Positions 25,601 to 37,878 are shown, counted from the first letter of the stretch. The stretch: 64,000 nt of DNA from Euryodendron excelsum (GCA_033060915.1 CM065399.1:14577501-14641500), one strand, 5' to 3'. Numbers and translations are program-made. The notes: generated by a model not told the origin, from the letters alone.

Positions 25601-27261
25601 GGAGACAAATCTCTTAAGAAATTTTAAGGCAAACTTCTATCAAAACATTTTTGAGATGTTTTAAAAATTTTAATATAATTTTAAAAAGTTTATTAGAAAC
25701 TCTTAAAGAAAATATGGTGAAAACACCGTAGAAAGGTCTTCTCATAGTTTTTAGTACTTTTCATACTCTCAAATCTTATTTTATAACAATAATATATGAT
25801 TGTCTAATATGTTTCTCAATATTATGCAGCATTAGTATTTTAAGTGATTTGTAAAAATATTTTAGTTTTAATAAAATTTTCTATAAATATCTTTTTAATT
25901 TTATACCACTAGTATGGTTTATACCTACACAGAGACAGAACACATGCCTTTTGCTGTTTTGATTTAAGTTGTTGATCCCAATATGAGTAGTGTTAAGCTG
26001 TCGGTGGTCTCAGCAAAAAATTAAAAAAAAATGTGCAGTGATGAATTGAAATGTATCACAAGTTAATGAAACATATTCACGATAACATATTAAAATCTTA
26101 TTAGAGAAATATCACATCACTTATAGAGTATCATGGAGATTTTAACTCAAATAACACCAGATTTTAAGATTCTAAATAATTATTTGTTTGTTTGACGTGA
26201 TTTTATTGATTTATGATATCATGTCAGTAAAATACCCTGATTTCATAATTACATTAAATGTTTTCTCACAGTACTATCATTTGGATGAAACTTTTTACAG
26301 GTTTTTGCTTTTAGTTTTATTTTTTCTTATTTTACCAACTTTTTTTTTTTATGAGCTTTTAAGTCTTTTTGGCTTACATTTTTTTAATTAACTCTTACCT
26401 TAAAATATTGTAAAAAGGAAAAAAAAATTGAAAAGTTATAAGTCAAAAGCATAGTTGCCGGAAAACTCATTTGAGAGAGCGAGCGTTTTGGAAAAACGCG
26501 CTTTCAATATTGGTATGAAACTCGTTTCAAAATTTTAGAAAATTGTTTCGAAAACTCTTGGAAAACGTTTCGAAAACTCCTGAAAAATATTTCAAAAATT
26601 CTTGTGAAATGTTTAGAAAATTCCTGGGCTACTTAACGAAAATGCTTGAAAAACTTAAGAAAAATGCTTGAAAAACTTTAAATATTAATTTTATATATTT
26701 TTTTCCTTAAGTTTTAACTAGGTATTTATAAAATTATTTATGTAAGTTTTCACTAAGTTTTTTAAAAGTCTCTATAAATTTTCTTAAAGGTCTTCACTAA
26801 GTTTTTTAAAAGTTTCCTTTGAGTTTAGGGAAAGCTTCCTTATAAGATTCCTATAAGTTTTTCAATAATTTTTCGCTTCTTGTATCTCCATATATTTTTT
26901 GGATGTGCTTTCTGCTTCCGTTTCCGTTAACATTTTATGCTTCTGCTTTTCATTTTGATAACTACGGTCAGAAGGTCAGTAAAAAAAAAATGCATCCAAA
27001 TGAAGAAAGTACATCTGATATTAAAAATCTTTTTTTTCAGCTTTACCGTATATTTTCTTTTGCCTCTAGTTTTTATTGGCAAGTGAACCAAAAAAGTAAT
27101 TTCATTTCTTCTCTTTAAACCTATTTCTTTCCAAACTAATTTTTCAACGTTTTATATTTGCCTATCAACCTTTAAGCTATAAAGTTTGCAGAATTACCAT
27201 TATTCAAAGGGCATTTAAGACGTCAAACGCAAGTGTGATTCAGAGCTCTGGAAGTCATTCC
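22612..27261. other. AT-rich intergenic DNA, no gene supported
   Basis: Several short open frames occur (for example 23699-24037 and 24468-24728), but none has recognisable domains, splice context or coding bias. Two low-complexity repeats starting (C)ATAGTT(A/G)CC and rich in AAACTC and TTTTGAAA motifs lie at about 25549-25890 and 26450-26880 and resemble the sequence at 11955-12290. Confidence 0.5.
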
Positions 27262-28030
27262 ATGTTTATCTTTGCTACCTATTTTATGCTTAAATAATGG
27301 TATAGTTGATCCTTATGAATGGGAAAATGCAAATAAAACTAATAACTACTTAAAAAATCTTCTTTTACACATTTGCTTCATAAACAAGTGTTAGGGTATA
27401 CATAAATACATGGCTAAATTGGGCTTTCGATGAGTGTAAACAACTTTTGATTAGAACTTTTTTGATAAAGTATTTGGAGCGTCATAAAATCAAAACACAG
27501 GTACAGTATCTCATCATTGGAGAATAAGGTTGCATGCATTTGGCTTTTTTCTATACTCTATAATGAAGAGCCCTCTTCATTGCATTGTTCTTTTTATTTT
27601 ATTTTATTTTATTTTATTTTATAAAAAGTGGTAGAATTATTTAATAACCAGCTCAAATGTGTGGTAGTCAATGCTTATGTTTGCTCCTTATTTTATGCTT
27701 AAATAATGGCATATTTGATCCTTATGAATGGAAAAAAGCAAACAAAACTAATAAAAATTTGAAAAAATTTCTTTTACATATTTACGTCATAAAATGAGTG
27801 TTAGGGTTTACATAAATACACATCTAAATTGGGCTTTGGATGAGTGTTAGCAAATTTTGATAAGAACTCTTTTGATAAAGTATCTGGGCGTCATAAACTC
27901 AAAACACAATACAGTATCTTATCACTCGCGAATAAGGTTGCATGCATTTGACCTTTTTCCAGACTTCATAATGACGAGCACCTCGTTCATTGAACTATCC
28001 TTTTTATTTTTATTTTTTGTAAACAAATGT
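27262..28030. repeat. 408-bp tandem duplication
   Basis: Two direct copies, about 27262-27625 and 27670-28025, share long blocks such as TTATGCTTAAATAATGG, GATCCTTATGAATGG, GTGTTAGGGT and AATAAGGTTGCATGCATTTG. The last block recurs 408 bases on. The copies differ at many positions, so the duplication is old. Copy 1 ends in a (TTTTA)n run at 27589-27623. Confidence 0.85.
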
Positions 28031-28370
28031 GGTCAAAGGCATCCAAAATTTAAACCATCTAATTTATTGTTTAGGTTTATTTAAATTAATTAATAGTTGT
28101 AAGGAATATAATTCTGGTTGTAGCTTGATCCCAGATCCAGATCACACATTGAGCAAAGTGTGGATATAATTATAATTGTGGAGAGAGAGTGTCAACAACA
28201 TGCAACATATTTTAACAAAATTGATTTATGTTGATTCTCCTCCACACTACATCACACCTATCAGAATTCTTTGTATTTCTTTTTTCTGCTTGGAGTGGCC
28301 TACAGTCCCATTGGCTATGAATTGCTGTTGAGTGGCCAAGGGTATATATGCTATACATATAAATACATTT

Positions 28371-28421
28371 ACATTGATATAACCTTGATCTTAGTCAAAA
28401 GGCCAACAAATATATCAATGT
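28371..28421 (-). ncRNA. U2 snRNA-like fragment (pseudogene piece)
   Basis: On the minus strand 28383-28404 reads GGCCTTTTGACTAAGATCAAGG, close to the 5' part of plant U2 snRNA, the branch-site recognition side (GGCCTTTTGGCTAAGATCAAG). Only about 25 bases match well. The core is bracketed by a perfect 11-base inverted repeat, ACATTGATATA at 28371-28381 and TATATCAATGT at 28411-28421. No full-length snRNA and no promoter elements were recognised, so this is at most a relic. Confidence 0.4.
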
Positions 28422-30319
28422 ATGACTATTTATATAGCATTAGTAAGTAGAAAAAGAAAAGGAGAAAAATCAGACTGAGAAATTGAAAAGAGAAAATAAA
28501 GGAAAGAAATATTTTGTATTGCAATTAAAAGAGGTAACATGAAAGATCACTTATTAATTATCATATAAAAGTAGAAAAAAAATGGGTGAGCATTAATTCT
28601 TTATCCTTCTCCTTCCTTATTTTATTATTCATTTAAAGGGTGGACTTGAAATATTTATAGACTCCTCAATTCCTTGTCAGCCAATTCCTTCAATCCAAAC
28701 CTAGTGCAAGTGGTTTTTCAACGAATTTTCAAACATCTGGACTCAGGACATATATAATTTGGCGCCATATGCCATATCCAAACTCCAAGCATTTTTTTTT
28801 CCTATTTTTTGAAATTTTTTTTTTTAAATCTTAATTTAGTCATTGCAAGATGATTCTTATATACACATCTATCAATAGAGGGTTCTCAAGACTATTCTCA
28901 TACCACTCAACCGTCCTATTATTTGCTTTAAAGAGTTAATTAATGAGTTTCAGGCTTTCAGCAAAATGTTGGAACTAAATAACAGTACTATGTCAAATTA
29001 GAACAATTATGCAAAAAAAACTGAGGAAATGTAATAGGAAAAAGAAAATGAACGTATGAGTTCTAATAAAACAAAATGTTAAGAAATAAATACTTAAGTT
29101 ACCTTTCCTTCTAACAATTTAAACTTTTAGAAAAGTTGGGCTTTAATAATTTAACACCAAAGCCACCAAAATTTTTAAACAGTCTTTGCCTACTAGCCGA
29201 TATATGTGTGGGTGTGTGTGTGTGTGTTTTTATTTTTATTTTTGATATATAAACTCTTTTTAGATTTTAGTTTAATTCTTGGAGGGTTGGTAAGCATTTG
29301 GTAAGGGGTTGGCTACAAACCCTCAATCCATAATATAACTCTATAGTTCCTAACCTTAGTATTAATTTGTTCCTTGCCTGTTGACTATTGTTTATGATGA
29401 ATGAACATGATATTGGTCAATTAAAAAAAGTAGAAAATCATGGAGTTTGGCTTTTGAATCTCACCTTTCCGGGTTGGTGATTGAAAATGCACCAAACCAA
29501 ATAGATTGCTGGAAGAGGTGAAGTGTGGGGAAGGAAAGTGTCAATGTCAGGGGTTGGTGTGTCCAAAAATACCAAATGGCCCCCAACAACCCCCACAACA
29601 CCAACCCCACCCTGGTCCACTTTTTCTAAACCTATTATTTCCTACCAATTTCACCAACTCCAACAATGACATGTTGAGGATACCATTCCACACCACAGCA
29701 CTCAAAAAGAAGAGACATGTTGATCATATTGGTTGGTAAACAAACTTAAATATTGGCACTTTCCATGGACCCTTGCGTTTAAGGATAAGGGTGGTCCTAA
29801 TTTTAGCAAGGACTGAGTCTGTTGGCTTTTAAAATTTGTAATGAAAAATGTTATCATTTCATTTCACGTGGTCGTGGACGAAGCTACATATAGGACAAGG
29901 GGCCATGGCTACCTATTGTTCAAAAAATCTGATTATATATAGCGTAGATGTAAGCTCAAAAAATTTACATAATAAAGTGCCCCTTTTATGTTAAAAAACA
30001 AACCAATATATTTAGTATAGGATCAAGACCCAAAAACTTGTACATAATAAAATGACCTTTTCCTATGCAATTTATAGTGTGGTCCATTTTTATTTGTTAT
30101 GTAGTCTTATTTTTTATTTGTTTGTAGTTTGATTTGTCCATGACTCAATGCCTATGCTTACCTATACCTAATTAATTTAGGTTTAGAAAAAAAAACATAT
30201 CTCTCTATTTTATCTAGAGTCTATAGACTAACATTGCCAATGATCTCTATTTTGTCTTGGCTCCTTTTAAGACAAAATCCTAACTTCATCCTTGAATGAG
30301 GTGATAATATTTTTATAAA
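28422..30319. other. intergenic DNA, no gene supported
   Basis: AT-rich. Includes a GT run near 29204-29227 and a segment from about 29870 to 30300 starting GTGGACGAAGCTACATATAGG that looks like a degraded repeat. No coding frame with recognisable content was found. Confidence 0.5.
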
Positions 30320-30853
30320 GGTAATGCTATATAACTAAAAAAATTCATATATAATTTATCACTAAAATGATTTGATTGAATGAGTATCATTCACTTTAAA
30401 ATAAAATTTTTATCATAGTGACTTTAATTACAAAAATATCATTGCTACATCATTCTAAGTGAAATATTGTGTACAAATTTTCTATAAAATATTAATTTTC
30501 TTTTTGTAATTAAAAACTATCATGATAAGTGTTTTGTTTTAAAATGAATGGCTGAAATTTTATGTGTAATTTTTTTGTAAGAATAGTAAAAGCAATGAGT
30601 TTTTTTTTAAAGTGAAGACAAAAAATGTAGCAATTTTCATTTTTCTTTTTATAATTAAAAACTATCATGATGAATATTTTGTTTTAAAGTGAATAGCTGA
30701 AATTTTTGTACAAATTTCTATAAAAATATCATTTTTCTTTTTGTAATTAAAAGTTATCATGATAAGTATTTTGTTTTAAAGTGAATGACCCTCATTTGAC
30801 CACCTTATTTTGTACATAAATTATAAATGAATTTTATGTTGTAGAACATTAAC
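30320..30853. mobile_element. 530-bp element with long imperfect inverted repeats
   Basis: The left arm (GGTAATGCTATATAAC ... CATTCACTTTAAAATAAAA ... TTTAATTACA) matches the reverse complement of the right arm (TGTAATTAAAAGTTATCATG ... TTTTAAAGTGAATG ... GTTGTAGAACATTAAC) over about 110 bases. Between them the motif TGTAATTAAAAACTATCATGAT with TTTTGTTTTAAA recurs near 30505 and 30650, so part of the right arm has been repeated in tandem. A target duplication was not seen. No coding capacity; MITE-like. Confidence 0.55.
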
Positions 30854-31664
30854 TATTACTAATTAACTTACAATAAAGGACTTTTCGATCAACTTTTTTT
30901 TTTAATCGAAACAACTAAAAACTAATTCAATCAAAATATAAGTTTGATTGCTTGTTAAATCACCGAATATCTTAGAATAATCATAATCAGATTATTTTAG
31001 TAAGCTGGTTTCTTAAGTGATATTTTGATTTACAATAAGTAAGGCATGGTAGGAACAAATTTTCTGATTGTTTGAAAATGTATTAAATTTAATTTGACAT
31101 CTAGTTTTAAAATACTCATACTATTCATGTATAATACTTGTATGCACGTATAAATAAAAAAAATTTTATTTTTTCATCTAAATCTAAAACATAATGAAAA
31201 ATATTTATTTTTTTGAGTTGGACCGTGTGGTACATATATTAAACGTTTTGTTATTATACTTTTGAAAAAAAAAAAACTCAATTAAAAATTAGTATAATTT
31301 AATATAATTTTAGCATGTTATTAATTCTATATTTAATATATAATTATAATAGTACAATTATTGACTATTAAACTTATTCAACTTTACCAATTATAATAAA
31401 AAACTTTATAACTCAAATTTGTTTATCTTTACTAATATCATGTCATATATATCTTGTAATTTGTGATATTTTTTTAATACTTGATATATTTAAATTATTA
31501 AACATACTTTTCTATAACTTCTTATTAATACTCAAAATATTAAATAAAAAATTAAAATTGATCTTATATCAAGTATTGAAATAAAAAAATAAAAAAATAA
31601 AATTTATTTATCTACCACTTTAATTTATCTTTTTGTTAATAATATGTTTTTAAAAATTGACATA
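30854..31664. other. very AT-rich intergenic DNA
   Basis: Nothing beyond AT-rich low-complexity sequence was seen. Confidence 0.6.
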
Positions 31665-31669
31665 TATGA

Positions 31670-33510
31670 TGTTAGCCTCAAGTTTTCATTAATTGATTTT
31701 GATGATAACAAATATAAATTTTTTAATGATTAAAATTTGGTTAATCTCAAGATTTCATAATAAAATATGTTTGATGTATGAGTTAAGATTTTTAAATAAT
31801 TTTATGTTAAAAGTTTAAATATATTGTGCATTTCAATGATAAAGTACTTAATTTTTTATTTATGTTTTAAATATTAATTATCTAACATTTCTTGAAATTA
31901 TTGTTAGTCTTAGACTTAAAAGGAATGCATAACATAAAGAAGAAAACTAAGTCAAAGATAATAGCAAAAAAGCTCATTGGAGATAGTTTCAGTATTATGT
32001 ATATAACTTTTGATCTAACTGTTGGATTGATCTGATTTTTATGGCATTGAAAATAAGACTCAAATTCCTATAAACAGTATTTTATGAGGACATCGTGAAA
32101 AGAATGTTTTATAAGACAAAACTGAGTTGGAAGGTGACACATTGGAGCAGAAGTTCAAAATATGACAGTTAGAAAATAGCTCGAGTAATTTTATCATTAC
32201 TTTTGATCTAACTGTTGGATATCCATGATTCTTGTGGATTTGAAAAAATGACTTCCATGGCTACAACTTTTATCTTATAGCCAATTTCAAATTCGAACGG
32301 ACAGTTTGAGTATTTTAAACATATATTTTGATCTGACCATTGGATCAATATGATTTTTATGGTTCTAAAAATCTGACTTCCATGAATACAACTTGCATCT
32401 TATAGTCATTTTCAAATTCAAACATTATAATTAAAAAAATCGAGGTGAAAGTAAAGCCAACTTTGTAGAAATTCAAATATGTCAACTAGAAGACAGTTTA
32501 AGTATTTTGATGATAACTTTTGATCTGACCATTGGATCCACCTGATTCTTAAGGTTTTGAAAAGCTGACTTCCATGTATACAATCTTTTTCATATAGACG
32601 TTTTTAAATTCGAACGTTATCAAAGCAAAAATTGAGGTGGAACTGAAGATATCTGATTTGAAATTCAATGACTTGACTAACAACAACTTTATTCAAACGA
32701 GAAGAAATGTGTTCAAACTTTTCCAACGGCTAGAAGTTGATTTTAAGCTGCAAATAATCCAGTATCCTTCCTCTATAAATAGAGATACACAAGAGAAGCA
32801 AGAGACATACAAGAGATTACAAAGATTGAGCATACAAAGTGATATTCATCAAGATCTTCAAATTTTGAGCTTTACTTCTTCATTATTCTATTTTATCTTT
32901 GAGCTTCATTATTTTATTCAACTTTTGAAAGTTTTATATCTATAGTTGTGAACTTTGACTTCCCTATATCATTTGTAAAAGGTTGTTAAACTCTTTTGAT
33001 TTATTTCTTGAGTGGTAAGAGGAACACTTGGAAAAAAAGATCCTCTTAGTGCTTTATTTAGGAGAGCAAAACAAAGGGAACAAAATACTTGACGTAAAGG
33101 TTTGCTAGTAAATAGGCAAGTTAGTGGTGTAAAACTATTTAAAAAATAATGAATCTGCCCAAGAAAGAAGCCTTGGCGGTGGACGTAGGTTTGGTATACG
33201 AGGAATCAACTAAACCACTTTAAATTGTTGTGTTTGATCTCTTCTCTTTTCTCTCTTTATATCTTACTTAATATCTTTCTTATATATATAGTCTTGATAT
33301 ACTTGAGATACAAACACTTGAATCCATTTTATTAATCTCACATTGATTATATCTTAGATTGTTTTATTTATTAATTATCTAGTTTAATATTTTATTTCTT
33401 TTCTATTGCATCTTATAATTTGGAAATTAAGTGTGTTAAATTATTTTAAACTTTAATTTTTCATTATAAACTCAATTTATCCCCCTCTTGGATTGCCACA
33501 TGATCTAATA
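31670..33510 (+). repeat. 5' LTR of the old copia element
   Basis: Starts TGTTAGCCTC and ends GATCTAATA (GATCTAACA in the 3' copy). It contains four spaced copies of TTTTGATCT(A/G)AC(T/C)(G/A)TTGGAT, at about 32008, 32200, 32326 and 32517. Three of these are followed by GACTTCCATG and TTCAAATTC-like blocks. Confidence 0.85.
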
Positions 33511-33511
33511 A

Positions 33512-33530
33512 TTAGTATCAGAGTAAGGGC
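33512..33530 (+). other. primer-binding site (initiator tRNA-Met type), degraded
   Basis: TTAGTATCAGAGTAAGGGC directly follows the 5' LTR and resembles the common plant primer site TGGTATCAGAGC. Confidence 0.65.
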
Positions 33531-33564
33531 TCTAGTATTTGATTTAACCATCATAGAGTAGATA

Positions 33565-34326
33565 ATGACAACTATATTAGGAACATCAATTGCCGGAAGT
33601 AAATCTACCAATAGACCTCCTTTATTCAATAGCACAAATTATAATTATTGGAAAGTTAGGATGAGAATTTATATTTAAGCTGTAGATTATGAATCATGGA
33701 GAGTTATAGTTAATGGTCCTAAAATACCAAACAAAATCATAGGTGAACAAAAAGTGCCTAAAAATGAAAATGAATCAAATGAGAATGACTTAAACAGTGT
33801 TCAAATAAATTCTAAAGTCATGAACATACTATATTATGCATTAGATCCTAATGAGTTTAATAGAATCTCTACATGTGAGTCGATCAAGGAAATTTGAAAC
33901 AAATTAAAAATTACATATGAGGGAACTAATCAAGTCAAAAAGTCTAAGATTAGCATACTTGTTCATAAATATGAATTGTTTAAAATGAATCAAGAGAAGT
34001 CTATCTCTGATATGTTTACTAGATTTACTAATATTATAAATGTCTTGAAATCTTCTGATAAATGTTATACTAATGTTGAAATGGTAAGAAAGATTCTTAG
34101 ATTTTTACCAAAGAGTTGGGAGTCCAAAGTAACTACTATACATGAAATTAAAGATCTCACAAGACTTAGCTTGGATGAACTCTTGGGTTCACTCATGACT
34201 CACAAATGTTCTCAACTCAAAAATTTAAGGAAAAAGGACCAAAAAAAAAATAATGGTTCTCAACTCAAAAATTTAAGGAAAAAGGACCAAAAAAAAAATA
34301 ATGGTAGCAGCTTAGGGAGAAAGTGA
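33565..34326 (+). pseudogene. copia gag remnant
   Basis: A frame from the ATG at 33565 has in-frame stops at 33676-33678 and 33895-33897 and then runs open to 34326. It shows the usual copia gag content (NYNYWKVRMRIYI; FKMNQEKSISDMFTRFTNII; ILRFLPKSWESKVTTI). A 48-base unit is duplicated in tandem near the end (34209-34304). Confidence 0.8.
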
Positions 34327-35339
34327 TGATAGTAGTTTCAAAGAAAGTGATAATAAAGTTGATAACCTATGCTTAATAGTAAAGGAAGACAATGAGTTAT
34401 GTGATACTTTTAATGAATATTTTTCTTATAAAGAATTATAAAATGCTTTTGAGTAATTGCATGATGATCTTAAAAAATTAGGCATAAAAAAATTTAGCTC
34501 TCAAAAAGATTATTTCTTCTCTCTCTCAAGAAAATGAATATTTGAAAAATGAAAATGAAATTTTGAAAAAAAATGTTGAAAACTTATCTTCGAAATTTAA
34601 AACTTTAGTTAAATGATTTGAAAAAAATTAAAAATTTAATAATGTTATTTCGAAAATAAAAAGTTGAAGAATTGAATAATACTTAGTTTGTAAAAGGAAG
34701 AGAAAATTTAGATATATTACTCGAAAAATAAAAATATGTTTTTGACAAAGTTAAAATTGATTACAATCATTTTCAAAAGTAAAAGTTTTAAATTTTTTTT
34801 TTTTATTAAAACAACATCATCTAGTAATCCACACTCTACATGTTATTATTGTCATAAGAAAAGTCATCAATCACATTCTTGCTCACTTTAAAAAAATATA
34901 TATGTTGGAGTTAAACAAGTTTGAGTTTCTAAGAAAATTGTGAGTTCAAATAACTTTAAAGCTAACTTACGTAGCCCCAAGAAAGTTTGGATATCAAAAA
35001 TCAATTGTTAATTTGTTTTTGTAAGTTCACCTAAAATTCAAAAGAGTAAAATGGTTTCTTAATAGTGTTTGCTCAAAATATATGGTGGGTGAAGAATCAA
35101 TGTTTACAACTCTAGTGCCTAAAAATGGGGGATATGTGACTTTTGAAGACAATAGCAAATGAAAGATTATTGTTATATATTGTATCGGTAAAAGTCATTT
35201 TCCTATTATTAAAAATGTTTTACTTGTTGAAGGATTGAAACATAATTTGATTAGTATTACTTAATTATGCAATAAAAGAAATAGAGTTATTTTTTAAAAT
35301 ACTCATTGCATAATAGAAAGTATCATAGATAATAAAATA

Positions 35340-35729
35340 TTGTTTGTTGGTTATAGGCATGAAAATATATACGTCGTTGATATTAATGATATATCTTTTA
35401 ATAATGTAAAATATTTTTCAACTATGAATTATTGTAATTGGTTATGGCATAGAAGACTTGCACATGCTAGCATGAATTTGATTTTAAAACTTTTTAAAAA
35501 TGATTTAGTCATTGAATTGTCAAAAATCAAATTTAAAAAAGATAAATTTTGTGATGTATGTCAAAAAGGAAGACAAACTAAAACTTCTTTTAAATTTAAA
35601 ACTATTATTTCTACTTCTAGACCATTACAATTATTACATATAAATTTATTTGATCCAACTAAGACAATTAGTTTTGGTGAAAAACAATATGCACTTATCA
35701 TTGTTGATGATTATTCAAAATATATATGA
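35340..35729 (+). pseudogene. copia pre-integrase and integrase N-terminal remnant
   Basis: Contains the zinc-binding pre-integrase motif (WLWHRRLAHASMNLI ... CDVCQKGRQTKTSF) and the start of the integrase core, where the first catalytic aspartate is replaced (HINLFDP). The frame stops at 35727-35729 and the remaining integrase is lost at the deletion. Confidence 0.8.
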
Positions 35730-35829
35730 ACATTTTTTCTTGCATATAAAGATGATACATTACACACTTCTATAAAATTTTGTAAAAAAGTTCAATATGA
35801 CACACATAAAGTGTCATTGCATTACACAT

Positions 35830-36088
35830 TTTTTTTCTCTTTATATCTTACTTAATATCTTTCTTATATATGTAGTCTTGATATACTTGAGATACACACA
35901 CTTGAATCCATTGTACTAATCTCACATTGATTATATCTTGAGTTATCTTATTCATTGCTTATCTAGCTTAATATTTTATATCTTTTTTATTGCAGCTTAC
36001 CACTTAAAAATTAAGTACATTATATTATTTTAATTTTTAATTATAAACCCAATTCACTCCCTCTGTTAGATTGTCACCTGATCTAACA
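35830..36088 (+). repeat. truncated 3' LTR of the old copia element
   Basis: Matches 33252-33510 (TCTCTTTATATCTTACTTAATATC ... is shared in blocks) with many differences. Only about 14 percent of the LTR length is kept. Confidence 0.88.
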
Positions 36089-37871
36089 TATGAGACAAAA
36101 ATACTGTCTACTAGCATATGTAAAAAAAATTATTTATAAATGTTACCATATTTTTTGTCTTGTCTTTTTACGTTGTTAAAACAAAAGTGGTGGAAAGGTT
36201 TATAAATGCACAGACACCCAAACTCTCCCGATGTGGGAGAGCCCGCCCAATAAAAAATCTCTCTACGGTCCTAGGTCAAATAGCCTCACTCGCACATGAC
36301 AGGTTCAAGGATTGGAGGAACCTGCCACAGGCTAATAACTAGTTTTTTTTTTTTAAAGTAACCAAACTAAACACAACCTATCAAAATGAAAAATAGTGAA
36401 AAGATTTATAAATACATACACACATTCAAACTCTTCCGATGAGGGAGACCCGAAAAAAAAGAAGAAGTTAAGGTTAACCAATGCAAATTAGAGCATGAAT
36501 TCCTATAGCCAGTCAATTCTTTATCAAAAGCATCACTGTAGTTAACTCCAATTGACATGTTTACTTGCTTTTTTCTCACATCAAGGTTAAAGGTTTAAAT
36601 TGTAAAACTTGTCAGGGGCCCCGTTTATTTTTTATTTTCCAAAAGAATTGGTAAAATTCGATTTTCTGAATCCCTAGTACATTTGTTGATATACATGCAG
36701 TTCATTGGTACCTGTCTAGCTACTTTAGTATCTTGATTATTGAGATATCGAGTTGAACTCAAACCAGTAGTAAATTTATATATGATCGTTAGACTTTCTC
36801 AAATGGATTAACGTTTGATTTGTGCTCAAAATGTAATTATTTCCTATCAATTGACAAATGATTCACACCATTAATAATTGACATTCTTATTTACTATCTA
36901 AAATGATAAATATGTAAAATTAAACACTCTAACTTGTTGACTTTTAAAAACTCTACATCGGGCACAACTATTAAAATTTAGAGATAATCTCGCTGAAATA
37001 CGATTCAGTATTAATAAGTTCTTCTAAACTGTAAAAGGTAAAACGTTAATCCCTGAACTACTAATTTATATCAATCAATCCATTCAGTTAACAATTCGTT
37101 ATGAAAATGAATAAATTTTTTTTATGTAGCTCGTACATATTCACAAAAGTATAATTTTATACTTAAATTAATCTTCTTTTGTTATAATAAAGTCCTTTAA
37201 AATAACATGTAAATATAGGAGTAATAGAAGAGGTATTTTAGTTATTAGATAGTTATTACAAAAAGATAAAGTAATTTAGGTATAAAATAAACTTTTGTGA
37301 ACATGTGCAAGTTATATGATAATTTTACATCTATTCTCCCAACAGATTTTTAATATATTATTAATAGAAAATATCGATTGATACAAATTGATAATTCAAG
37401 GATTCATGTGTTACATTTTAGATTTATGGAGATTTTGTAATACAGAGTTATAGTTCAAGAAACATGTTTGTAATTAAGCATAGAACTTACTGTAGTTGTC
37501 CCACACGATCATTTTTGTAATTTCATCTCTTAAAAATGCACCACTGAGGAGACAATTTTACATTTTTATGTCAAAATAAATCGTAGGGACTTTTTTATCA
37601 TTTTATCTAATCTCTCACGACTCTATTCATTTTTGGAGATAAGTCAAAATTTTAAAGACTACGTGTTCACTTTTAAACTAAACAGGAGTCATGAAATTTT
37701 TACTCCAGATAAAATGTAATTATTTTTAAAATAAAATAAATATAACGTGTGCTCGACAAATTTAATAATTAATCGATCAAAAATCTAGACGCATGGTAAG
37801 CTATAGCAAAAAAAACATTTTATAATAAAATAAATAAAACACAACCACTTTCCAATTAAAATATGGGATCC

Positions 37872-37878
37872 ACCAACC
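37872..37878 (+). promoter_or_regulatory. AC-element-like motif (ACCAACC) upstream of SHMT
   Basis: Seven bases, 228 bases before the SHMT start codon. R2R3-MYB factors of lignin pathways bind this type of site. A 7-base degenerate motif is expected by chance fairly often. Confidence 0.3.

Larger units (their letters stand above)
31670..36088 (+). mobile_element. old, internally deleted Ty1/copia element
   Basis: TATGA is duplicated directly outside both ends (31665-31669 and 36089-36093). The left LTR starts TGTTAGCCTCAAG and is 1841 bases long. It is followed by a primer-binding site related to initiator tRNA-Met, then gag with two stops, a CCHC knuckle remnant (CYYCHKKSHQSHSC, near 34838), and the pre-integrase and first part of the integrase. 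Then the sequence jumps into the last ~258 bases of the 3' LTR. Reverse transcriptase, RNase H and about 1.6 kb of the 3' LTR are missing, so one deletion removed the right half. Confidence 0.9.

Noticed and set aside
28371..28421. Functional U2 snRNA gene
   Set aside because: Only about 25 bases of the 5' region match; Sm site, later stems and the plant snRNA promoter elements were not seen.
36160..36342. Possible tRNA or small gene near CTCCCGATGTGGGAGAGCCCGCC
   Set aside because: The palindrome-like GC segment does not fold into a cloverleaf with the conserved A and B boxes, and the open frame has no family resemblance.
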